Below are positions 1 to 6,236 of a DNA stretch of 6,382 nt, piece after piece. Position numbers and translations under genes: made by a program. The stretch comes from JBGTCY01 sp041748615 (GTDB lineage Bacteria; Bacteroidota; Bacteroidia; Chitinophagales; CAIOSU01), in assembly GCA_041748615.1 (NCBI GenBank), contig JBGTCY010000178.1, forward strand, positions 1 to 6,382. Reading direction: 5' to 3'. Numbering within the stretch: position 1 is the first letter of the stretch; each line of letters opens with the position of its first letter. Below the pieces are notes generated by a model that was not told the DNA's origin, searched no databases, and saw nothing but the letters and a program-made list of their open reading frames with translations.

Positions 1-252
1 ATCCGGTTGCGGTTTCAGCTTTTCCGCATAGTAAATTCCTTTCAGGCAGGCACGACCGTAACCCTGCTGCGGCTCGTCCAAAACGGTAGCGCCTTCCATT
101 ATTGCATTCGCCCGCGTATCATCATTCGAGTTGTTATTAACTACCACAATTTCACGCGCTAATTTTTTTGGAATATCCCGAATAACTTTTCCTACCGAAT
201 TTTCTTCGTTAAAGGCAGGAATGATAATAATAATATTAGCGGAACTTTTCAA
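1..252 (-). CDS. Glycosyltransferase family 2, dolichyl-phosphate-sugar-synthase-like (N-terminal part, runs off the left edge)
   Basis: Eighty-four codons are visible and the gene continues past position 1. The N-terminus is a GT-A fold start: a run of isoleucines leading into IPAFNEE (residues 11-17), then beta-strand plus turn EIVVVNNNSNDDT (34-46), then EPQQGYGRACLKGI (60-73). The last motif is typical of the bacterial DPM1/DPG-synthase-like GT2 group, which moves a sugar from a nucleotide donor to a polyprenyl phosphate or related acceptor at the cytoplasmic membrane face. The usual first Asp of the nucleotide-binding turn is Asn39 here. No ATG or GTG lies between the upstream in-frame TAA (near 294) and the core fold; the TTG at 252-250 is the only standard start and gives a normal N-terminus. 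It lies 23 nt after the cellulose-synthase-like gene, so it is probably co-transcribed. The exact acceptor cannot be told. Confidence 0.85.
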   Translation of the reverse strand, partial: MKSSANIIIIIPAFNEENSVGKVIRDIPKKLAREIVVVNNNSNDDTRANAIMEGATVLDEPQQGYGRACLKGIYYAEKLKPQPD

Positions 253-275
253 AATGAATAAATAAAAAGAGGATT

Positions 276-1781
276 TTAAATTGCTTTCGTCTTAGATTGA
301 AAAACCGAATAGTAGCACACCGCGCCAAATCCGAAAGCAAGCAAGAGGTGGAATGGCAGGAAAGCGTAATCACCGATGAAGAACGCTGTGCATACCGCAG
401 CGAAGAAGTATAGCGCCATGAACCCTTCCGCCAGCGTAAGTTTGTTCACTTGCGAGCTGACATAGCGATTGCCCGACCAACTGTCCGTCTTGCTTTTGAT
501 GTTGAACTTCGGGGTGCGCACAAATGGCGTTTTTTTACCGATGTATCCTTCTATCACAGCAATGGAATTATGCAGCGACATCCCCATCATCACGGAAAGA
601 AACAACGGAAAAGTGCGGAAGAAGTAAATGGCGGATTGGAATACGCTTGCCTTTCTGCTCATGGTGGAAAGCCAGTAGATGATTCCCAGCACGGCAAAAC
701 TCAGCAGAAACAATGAGGCGGTAAGAAAAAACCGATGAAATTCCGGGAACTGCCCTTTCATCAGCAACAGCGGAACGCTCATCACCGAGGAAATAATGAC
801 GCAGATGAAAACAGAGCTGTTAAACAGATGCACGAGTCCGTGCCACTTCACGAGAAATGATTTGTCAGAGCGTAGCATGTTGCGGAAATGCTTGCGCGCG
901 GTTTCGGCACCGCCTTTTGTCCATCGGTATTGCTGCGTTTTGAACGCGCTCATTACGGGCGGCAGTTCAGCGGGCGAATCCACGTTTTCAAGGTAAACAA
1001 ACTTCCAATCTTTCAGTTGCGCGCGGTAGCTCAGGTCAATGTCTTCGGTGAGCGTATCCGAATGCCAGTTGCCCGCGTCAAGGATGCATGATTTGCGCCA
1101 GATACCTGCTGTGCCGTTGAAGTTGATGAAATAATCCGCGCGGTTGCGCCCTGCCTGCTCCACCGAGAAATGCGCATCCAGCATCACTGCCTGCACTTTG
1201 GTGAGCAGGGAATAATCCTGGTTGATATGGTCCCAGCGCGTTTGCACCATGCCGATTTTTTCATGCTCGAAATGCGGCAAAGTTTTTCTTAGAAAATCTA
1301 CTGAGGGAATAAAATCAGAGTCGAAGATGGCGATGAACTCGCCCTTCGCCACAGCTAGTCCTTCTTTCAGCGCGCCCGCCTTGAACCCGATGCGGTTTGT
1401 CCGTTGCAGATGTTTGATGTCTAATCCTTTCGCCTGCCATTCGCTGACTTTCCGCGCGATAATGTCGCTCGTTTCGTCTGTGGAATCATCCAGGACTTGT
1501 ATCTCCAATTTTTCCTTAGGATAATCAAAATCAGCAACGGCATCTATCAACCGCTCCGCCACATACATCTCATTATACACCGGTAGTTGAACCGTGACAT
1601 GCGGCAATTCACTTTCAGGCGGCAGTGCGGGAGTCGGCTTTTTATTTTTTCGGTCTTTCAGGTACCAATAGACCAATTGCGCCTGCGCGACACTGTATAA
1701 AAAAATGACAAGCATGGACAGCGTGTAAACCGCCAGCGCAATAACTAGCGCAATTTTCACAAGAACTATTTTTGTCAGCAT
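276..1781 (-). CDS. Cellulose-synthase-like processive membrane glycosyltransferase (GT2)
   Basis: A 501-residue membrane GT2. It has an N-terminal transmembrane helix (about 5-36), a cytoplasmic GT-A domain (about 60-300) and a C-terminal membrane bundle (about 316-341, 350-373, 381-403, 452-495). The full D,D,D,QxxRW signature of processive beta-glycosyltransferases is present: LDDSTDET with Asp98/Asp99, DSD at 154-156, TED at 245-247 and QQYRW at 283-287. RIGFKAGALKEGL (130-142) and FNGTAGIWRK (221-230) are also family-typical. There is no PilZ domain and no BcsB-like neighbour, so this is not a standard bacterial cellulose operon. It more resembles the CesA/CslA-like enzymes of about 500 residues that are common in Bacteroidota. 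The product could be a short or long beta-linked glycan or a glycolipid head group; donor and linkage are unknown. The ATG at 1781 follows the Fe-S gene by 11 nt with an A-rich leader. Confidence 0.93.
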   Translation of the reverse strand: MLTKIVLVKIALVIALAVYTLSMLVIFLYSVAQAQLVYWYLKDRKNKKPTPALPPESELPHVTVQLPVYNEMYVAERLIDAVADFDYPKEKLEIQVLDDSTDETSDIIARKVSEWQAKGLDIKHLQRTNRIGFKAGALKEGLAVAKGEFIAIFDSDFIPSVDFLRKTLPHFEHEKIGMVQTRWDHINQDYSLLTKVQAVMLDAHFSVEQAGRNRADYFINFNGTAGIWRKSCILDAGNWHSDTLTEDIDLSYRAQLKDWKFVYLENVDSPAELPPVMSAFKTQQYRWTKGGAETARKHFRNMLRSDKSFLVKWHGLVHLFNSSVFICVIISSVMSVPLLLMKGQFPEFHRFFLTASLFLLSFAVLGIIYWLSTMSRKASVFQSAIYFFRTFPLFLSVMMGMSLHNSIAVIEGYIGKKTPFVRTPKFNIKSKTDSWSGNRYVSSQVNKLTLAEGFMALYFFAAVCTAFFIGDYAFLPFHLLLAFGFGAVCYYSVFQSKTKAI

Positions 1782-1792
1782 TATTTATAAGT

Positions 1793-3178
1793 TTAATTTA
1801 TGTTGTTGCCCGTTAACACAGGCTCAGATTTTATTCTTTCCGTTTCCGGTCCGTTTTCCAATTTCAATACGCCCCGCGGGCACACAGCCGTGCAGATGCC
1901 GCAACCTACGCAGGACGCGCGCACGATGTTCTGCCCTTTTTGCGCATACGCCCTCACGTCAATCCCCTGTTCGCAATAAGTGGAGCAGTTGCCGCAGGAA
2001 ATACATTGCCCTCCGTTGGTCGTAATTCTGAAACGTGATTTAAAGCGTTGAATAATTCCCATGTATGCCGCAAGCGGACACCCGAAGCGGCACCACACGC
2101 GGTTGCCGAGCAGCGGATAAAAGCCCACTCCAATCACGCCTGAAAACATTGCGCCAATGAGAAAGCCGTAAGGCTGATTAAAATATTTATAGATACTTAG
2201 TCCGAAAATGGAATCCACATTTTTGAAATAGCCGTAAAGAACAACGGTGGTCACCACCACAATAAATACCAGCACGGAATGAATCATCCATCTTTCAATC
2301 TTCCATGCCGAAAGTTTTTTTGAGGACAGATGCCGGAACGGGTCGCCCGCAGTTTCCGCTAATCCGCCACAGCCGCACACCCACGAGCAATACCAGCGCT
2401 TGCCGGCAAAGTAGGTGATAACGGGCGTCAGTAAAACGGATAAAATTATTCCCCATATAAGAAAAAACATGCCGAGGGAGCCTCCCTGTCGCATGTTGTC
2501 CAAATGCCAGTTGTCAAAAAAATAATAATGCAGGGGCCAGATATTTTTCAGGTCTTTGGCGAAATAGGCTTTTTCCGTATTTAAACCTTCCATGATTTCA
2601 GGAATGAGATAGGCGAAAAATAATTGGGACACCATCACCGCGAAGGTTCTGATTTGCTGATAGCGGTTGTTCCGGTATTTCAGCAAAAACTTATATCCCA
2701 TCGCAATGATGGCAAGGGTATAAAGCGTGCCGTAAACAAACCACTGCGAGGCGGGCTGACCCTTGAAAAAACGGCTGAGCGGGTCGAACAGCGCAACCAA
2801 TCCCCTGTTTTCCCCGCCATTCTCCGCCAATCCGAGATGTTGCGGAAACCAATAAAGCGCCACGTAAAATCCGGTAAGTACAATGCCAGTTACCCATGCA
2901 GCAGCGCCCCTGCCGGTGAGCGAAGAGGTCCACACGCCATTGTTATGGACGCCTGCGGGAATTTTTTTATACATTCGGAAAGCATACAACGCGGTTCCGG
3001 TTAAAATGGATATCAATGAAACGGAAAGAAAAGCGGTGGAAGGCAACCGGACGCCCGCCCAAGAAATAAGCAACAAGAGAATGCCGGTTGATGCGAGTGC
3101 AAGCCCGACTTTTTGAATGCCGTCCAATGTGCTGTTGTCGGGATTGGCGATGGATAAGGAATTACCTGATTTGTTCAT
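1793..3178 (-). CDS. Polytopic membrane 4Fe-4S protein of the NapH/CcoG-like type
   Basis: A 461-residue protein with about eight hydrophobic segments (roughly 27-43, 47-66, 92-112, 147-167, 179-197, 235-258, 299-318, 336-356) and a soluble C-terminal ferredoxin domain. That domain has two complete [4Fe-4S] motifs: Cys392/395/398/402 and Cys423/426/429/433 followed by Pro. Two membrane-edge cysteine motifs typical of NapH/CcoG/NosR-like proteins are visible: CSWVCGCGG (Cys264, Cys268, Cys270) and CRFGCP (Cys363, Cys367). The first has Gly-Cys where the usual form is Cys-Pro. Such proteins pass electrons between cytoplasmic donors, quinols and exported or membrane partners. Its start ATG overlaps the stop of the FAD oxidoreductase gene (ATGA, 3178-3175), which implies coupled translation and probably a shared electron path. 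It is much longer than NapH (about 290 residues) because of an extended N-terminal membrane part. The final acceptor is unknown. Confidence 0.9.
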   Translation of the reverse strand: MNKSGNSLSIANPDNSTLDGIQKVGLALASTGILLLLISWAGVRLPSTAFLSVSLISILTGTALYAFRMYKKIPAGVHNNGVWTSSLTGRGAAAWVTGIVLTGFYVALYWFPQHLGLAENGGENRGLVALFDPLSRFFKGQPASQWFVYGTLYTLAIIAMGYKFLLKYRNNRYQQIRTFAVMVSQLFFAYLIPEIMEGLNTEKAYFAKDLKNIWPLHYYFFDNWHLDNMRQGGSLGMFFLIWGIILSVLLTPVITYFAGKRWYCSWVCGCGGLAETAGDPFRHLSSKKLSAWKIERWMIHSVLVFIVVVTTVVLYGYFKNVDSIFGLSIYKYFNQPYGFLIGAMFSGVIGVGFYPLLGNRVWCRFGCPLAAYMGIIQRFKSRFRITTNGGQCISCGNCSTYCEQGIDVRAYAQKGQNIVRASCVGCGICTAVCPRGVLKLENGPETERIKSEPVLTGNNIN

Positions 3179-4521
3179 GTATTTTGCACGATTAAATTTA
3201 AAATCCGTTTCCAGCTTTTTTTCGCAGGCTGCAGCTCGGTGTTAAATTCTTGATTATATTTTGAAATAATTTCTTTTTCATAAGGCTCATAAAATTCCGG
3301 GTCGAAGTTGGCATCAGCGAGATGTTGCATCACATAATCCATATTGCGCTTTTCTGTGAGCCAACGGTCAATCACGTCATGGCGCAAGCGCATGCCGAAC
3401 CCGTTGATGCCGATAAGTTGACGGTTTGATTTGTCAAAAACCGCCCGGAAGCAAATTTTACCTGACCGATGTTCCCAATAAAATGTTTCTTCATCATCAT
3501 TGAGCGTGGTATTCACCGTACCGTAGGTTTGGTATTCGATGTCAAAAAACTTTGCCGAATTAAACCAATGACCGGGTTGATAAGCGGTGCGTTTTCCGCA
3601 GAGCGTTTTTGCCAATGTTTCACCGTGTATGCGCCCGGTGTACCAAACTTGTTCGATGGGTTTTCTCCCCGGTAGCGGGTTGTTGAATTGCGCGCAATCG
3701 CCAATCGCATAGACATCCGTGACATTCGTTTCAAAATATTTATTTATCAGAATGCCGCGCTGTGTTTCGATTTCACTGTCCTTTAAAAAATCAATATTGG
3801 GACTTACGCCCACCGTCAATCCTACAAACTGACAAGGGATTTCATCTCCGGTTTTAGTAATGATGGATTTTACCTTTTCATTGCTGTTGCCTATTATTTC
3901 AGCAAGTTCAGTTTCCAAACGCAAATCCACATGGTGCTCGCAAATGTGGCGACCTATCATCTGCGCTTCTTCAGGCGGCAGCACATTGTCCCAATAATTT
4001 TTTTCACGCACCAGCAGGCTCACCCCGATGTTGCGTGAGCGGAGCATCTCCGCCATTTCGATGCCGATTAATCCTCCCCCGACAATCACAGCGTGCGTGA
4101 TGCCCTTCGAGTTTTCTTCCATCGCTTCAAGGTCTTGCAGGTGATACAATCCCTGCACGCCTTTTAAGTCTTGTCCTTTCCAGCCAAAGCGATTGGGCTT
4201 TGAGCCGGTTGCAAGCACCAGCGTGTCATAGTTCATTGAACCGCCATCGCTGAATTGCAGTGTTTTGTTTTTACTATCAACGCGGGTTACATATTTTTTC
4301 TGCAATTCAATTCTGTTTTTTCCCCAGAAGAAATCTTCATAAGGCTTGGTGTGCTCATATTGCATGTGCCCCATATAGATATACATGAGCGCGGTGCGTG
4401 AAAAAAAATGTTCCGACTCGCCTGAAATCACGGTGATACTGGCATCGCTCATTTTACGAACGTGCCGCGCGCAGGTAATACCCGAAATGCCGTTGCCGAT
4501 AATGACAATGTGTTTGTTCAA
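3175..4521 (-). CDS. FAD-dependent NAD(P)H oxidoreductase (pyridine nucleotide-disulfide oxidoreductase fold)
   Basis: A 448-residue flavoprotein. The N-terminal FAD Rossmann motif is IIGNGISG (7-14), the ATGSKP motif is at 104-109, the NAD(P)-binding Rossmann motif VGGGLIG at 147-153 and the second FAD contact YAIGDC at 271-276. No CxxxxC or CxxC redox disulfide is seen in the FAD domain, so it resembles ferredoxin/rubredoxin reductases and NirB N-terminal domains rather than disulfide reductases. A C-terminal domain (about 310-448) with RLRHDVIDRWL (378-388) is extra. No signal peptide or membrane helix is present, so it should be cytoplasmic. The start is TTG at 4521-4519: it gives the family-typical MNKHIVIIGNG opening, and no in-frame ATG lies nearby upstream. 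It overlaps the membrane Fe-S gene by 4 nt, so it is the likely electron donor to that protein. Confidence 0.92.
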   Translation of the reverse strand: MNKHIVIIGNGISGITCARHVRKMSDASITVISGESEHFFSRTALMYIYMGHMQYEHTKPYEDFFWGKNRIELQKKYVTRVDSKNKTLQFSDGGSMNYDTLVLATGSKPNRFGWKGQDLKGVQGLYHLQDLEAMEENSKGITHAVIVGGGLIGIEMAEMLRSRNIGVSLLVREKNYWDNVLPPEEAQMIGRHICEHHVDLRLETELAEIIGNSNEKVKSIITKTGDEIPCQFVGLTVGVSPNIDFLKDSEIETQRGILINKYFETNVTDVYAIGDCAQFNNPLPGRKPIEQVWYTGRIHGETLAKTLCGKRTAYQPGHWFNSAKFFDIEYQTYGTVNTTLNDDEETFYWEHRSGKICFRAVFDKSNRQLIGINGFGMRLRHDVIDRWLTEKRNMDYVMQHLADANFDPEFYEPYEKEIISKYNQEFNTELQPAKKSWKRILNLIVQNT

Positions 4522-4559
4522 TTTACTTGTATCATTTGCATCCGGTTAAATTTTACTTT

Positions 4560-4582
4560 AGAGCTATTCTAGAAATTGCTCT
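4560..4582. other. Imperfect AT-rich inverted repeat in the intergenic gap
   Basis: AGAGC (4560-4564) pairs with GCTCT (4578-4582), and an inner TTCT/AGAA palindrome sits at the centre, separated by a small unpaired internal loop. It lies between the DUF547 stop and the TTG start of the oxidoreductase. On the minus transcript no U-run follows the stem, so it is not a clear terminator for the operon. A T-run follows on the plus strand only, where no gene needs termination. It could be an RNA structure affecting the downstream leader or simply chance. Confidence 0.25.
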
Positions 4583-4594
4583 TTTTGTCTTGCC

Positions 4595-4627
4595 TCATCC
4601 CTTCTTTCTCCAAAGGAGAATGGGTGA
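4595..4627. repeat. REP-like hairpin element (CTCC-AAA-GGAG core)
   Basis: The palindrome has a perfect 6-bp core TTCTCC (4606-4611) and GGAGAA (4615-4620) around an AAA loop. Outer arms CCC (4599-4601)/GGG (4622-4624) and TCA (4595-4597)/TGA (4625-4627) pair with small bulges. The core resembles the CTCTCCAAAGGAGAG-type palindromes that I recall as dispersed intergenic repeats in many Bacteroidota genomes. It stands 24 bp downstream of the DUF547 stop, a usual place for such elements. In the transcript it may act as an mRNA stabiliser or weak terminator between the two halves of the gene train. The repeat status rests on recall and needs a genome-wide count. Confidence 0.5.
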
Positions 4628-4650
4628 ATGGTAATCTTTAGAACTACCCT

Positions 4651-5400
4651 TTATTCATTTAATCCCCAATCGTAGTCGAGGTAGCTAATTTTGACGTCAG
4701 CGTTGATTTTCACGGGCGCATATTGATTGAGAAAATCAATCAGCGAGCCTTTTGTTGTGAAGTCGCTTTTAAACCAGTCGAATATTTTCGAGAGCTGCAC
4801 CTTATCAACGGTGATTTTATTTCTGAAATCGTCTTTCAAAAACTCTTTGGTTTGTCGCGCCAACTGAGCTTCCAATTTTTCGGATACGAAGGCTTCATTC
4901 AACAGCACGGGGCACGATTTTGAAGCGCACACGATAGCGAAGTGGATGCGTGGCTCATCATATTTCTTTCGCAGGATGTTATGTTCGATGGTATTCAAGT
5001 CCATCTTTTCTTCTCCAATAAAAAAAAACTTGATGTCCCAGGGGGAATTGACCTTCGGTATTTTGCCGCCTATATCTTTGATACTTTTCAACGGGTAATT
5101 TCTGATAATCAGTTGAATGGTGAAGGCATTATAGGCATTTATCCAGTAAGCGAGTTGCTCGTTTTTTGTCCAGTTTGTCTCGCTGGGCGGGTTTTCAGTG
5201 AGCCGTTGCAAATATTGATTGAGTTTAATACTATCGGATATAAATCCTTTATAATTAACATCACCATTAGGCGAAACATGTTTTTTCAGCAACTCATCCC
5301 AGATTTGATGGGATACAGGCGCGGCTGAGCTTTCAATCGTCACGGAACCACATTTCATCAATTGAGCGACTAATGCCGCAGTTAAAATCATACTCTTCAT
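4651..5400 (-). CDS. Exported DUF547 domain protein
   Basis: A 249-residue protein covering the whole DUF547 (PF04784) domain. Family hallmarks are EQLAYWINAYNAF (81-93, with Trp86, Asn88, Tyr90, Asn91), IEHNILR (138-144), RIHFAIVCASKSCP (151-164, with His153, Cys158, Ser160, Cys163) and the usual C-terminus DYDWGLNE. The conserved His and Cys residues suggest an active site, but the biochemical role of the family is not firmly known to me. The N-terminus (1-20) is a short hydrophobic export signal. A Cys at 17 sits where a lipoprotein Cys might be, but the preceding LMK does not fit a lipobox, so cleavage by signal peptidase I near residues 25-27 is an alternative. The protein is thus probably periplasmic. 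Its ATG overlaps the stop of the DUF2064 gene by one base (TAATG), implying translational coupling. A 129-bp gap separates it from the redox genes. Confidence 0.9.
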   Translation of the reverse strand: MKSMILTAALVAQLMKCGSVTIESSAAPVSHQIWDELLKKHVSPNGDVNYKGFISDSIKLNQYLQRLTENPPSETNWTKNEQLAYWINAYNAFTIQLIIRNYPLKSIKDIGGKIPKVNSPWDIKFFFIGEEKMDLNTIEHNILRKKYDEPRIHFAIVCASKSCPVLLNEAFVSEKLEAQLARQTKEFLKDDFRNKITVDKVQLSKIFDWFKSDFTTKGSLIDFLNQYAPVKINADVKISYLDYDWGLNE

Positions 5401-6038
5401 TAATTTGGATTATGGGTAATGTTGTAAGGATAAATGTCGGGAAAAAAATGCTGATACTTCTGCAGATCATTGATGTCATCAATATCAGAGAGCGTTTCCA
5501 TCAGTTTCAGCGATAAGTTTAATCGTGAGATGGATATTAAAGTTTCTTCCAGCAAATAGGGCGAACTCCACGATTTATTGACAAAAATTTCATCATGCAA
5601 TTTATTCATCCCCAAAAGATAGTATCCTCCGTCTGTAGCGGGACCTATCACCACATCGCTGCTCATCAGCGAACGAAAAGCGCTATTGATGACAGAGCCT
5701 GACAGTTCAAGGCAATCGCTGCCGATAATCACCGCGCTGCGATAATCTCTGTGGAAAGCGTAGCGAAATGCGTTATACATCTTTTCACCCAAATCATCGC
5801 CTTCCTGAATATATTGCATAAAACCGGACTGCGCCCACTGGTCACCGGGTTCCGTTCTTTCAGAATAAAATACCGCTTTGTCGCATGGAAGATGTTGCGA
5901 GATATTCAAGGTATGGCTTAATAGCATATCATACACCTTTAGAGCCTGCGCTTGACCGATACTTTTTGCAAGCCGTGTTTTTACTTTTCTCAAATCGGGA
6001 TTTTTTATGAAAACTATGAGCAAATTTTCTGACGACAT
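5400..6038 (-). CDS. TIGR04282/DUF2064 family GT-A glycosyltransferase
   Basis: From the ATG at 6038 the protein has 212 residues, the normal family length. It has the nucleotidyl/sugar-transferase-like fold of DUF2064 (PF09837): LLIVFIKNP (6-14) followed by KVKTRLA (18-24), GDDLGEKM (80-87), IIGSDCLEL (104-112, where the usual form is DCPEL), GPATDGGYYLLG (132-143) and DIDDINDL (185-192). No signal peptide or membrane helix is present, so it is cytoplasmic. An in-frame ATG at 6107 would add 23 residues (MLTISRLLSR...) that precede the family's normal start. That ATG directly abuts an inverted-repeat arm and leaves no room for a leader, whereas the 6038 start has an A-rich leader (AAAAAG just upstream). 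I therefore chose 6038. It is the first gene of the minus-strand train. TIGR04282 members are annotated as arsenosugar-biosynthesis glycosyltransferases; the substrate here is unproven. Confidence 0.88.
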   Translation of the reverse strand: MSSENLLIVFIKNPDLRKVKTRLAKSIGQAQALKVYDMLLSHTLNISQHLPCDKAVFYSERTEPGDQWAQSGFMQYIQEGDDLGEKMYNAFRYAFHRDYRSAVIIGSDCLELSGSVINSAFRSLMSSDVVIGPATDGGYYLLGMNKLHDEIFVNKSWSSPYLLEETLISISRLNLSLKLMETLSDIDDINDLQKYQHFFPDIYPYNITHNPN

Positions 6039-6107
6039 CTTTTTAAGCGATTTAAATGTATTTCCCTGAAAGTAATTTCGTGATAATAGTCGCGAAATTG
6101 TCAACAT

Positions 6108-6148
6108 CCTGACAAATAAATAATATGCGATACAATCTTTTTGTCAGG
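6108..6148. promoter_or_regulatory. Inverted repeat in the divergent promoter region (operator or paired promoter boxes)
   Basis: CCTGACAAA (6108-6116) and TTTGTCAGG (6140-6148) are a perfect 9-bp inverted repeat with a 23-nt AT-rich spacer; the arm centres are 32 bp apart, close to three DNA turns. The element lies between the minus-strand operon and the divergent plus-strand gene. Each arm also ends an outward-facing string close to the Bacteroidota -7 box TAnnTTTG: TTTATTTG on the minus strand (6120-6113) and TCTTTTTG on the plus strand (6136-6143), both missing the A. No proper -33 TTTG was found at 19-21 nt upstream of either. It could be a regulator operator, divergent promoters, or both. 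Confidence 0.45.
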
Positions 6149-6236
6149 TTTAACCGAATGCTACAACTAAATTTAACTATTCTCAACGCGTTAAGCATAA
6201 GCCATCATGTTGCCTTCAAACAACTCTATTCAACAT

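Noticed and set aside
450..1524. Several plus-strand open frames of 66-100 codons opposite the cellulose-synthase-like gene
   Set aside because: They lie wholly antisense to a gene with complete catalytic motifs, are rich in Arg/Cys/His as expected of shadow frames, and show no domain or signal sequence.
276..1781. Bacterial cellulose synthase BcsA
   Set aside because: The catalytic motifs fit the superfamily, but the protein is only 501 residues, lacks PilZ, and has no bcsB/bcsC/bcsZ neighbours in view.
2624..3116. Plus-strand frames of 126 and 77 codons and minus-strand frames of 67 and 80 codons over the membrane Fe-S gene
   Set aside because: They overlap a clear membrane protein in other frames and have low-plausibility compositions; no leader or family feature supports them.
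3469..3734. Small frames on both strands inside the FAD oxidoreductase
   Set aside because: They are shadows of the oxidoreductase coding frame without independent start context.
4560..4590. Rho-independent terminator on the plus strand (stem followed by T-run)
   Set aside because: The stem is short and interrupted, and no plus-strand gene ends here, so there is nothing for it to terminate.
4723..5328. Plus-strand frames of 66 and 128 codons over the DUF547 gene
   Set aside because: They are antisense to a full-length DUF547 gene with all conserved motifs; no recognisable protein content.
6099..6104. TTGACA string on the minus strand as a sigma-70 -35 box
   Set aside because: No -10 box at 16-18 nt follows (a TATTAT comes only 10 nt later), and Bacteroidota use a different primary consensus.
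6140..6175. TTTG (6140-6143) plus TAAATTTA (6168-6175) as a Bacteroidota -33/-7 promoter for the plus-strand gene
   Set aside because: The spacer is 24 nt instead of about 19-21 and the last base of the -7 box is wrong, so it is too weak to annotate.
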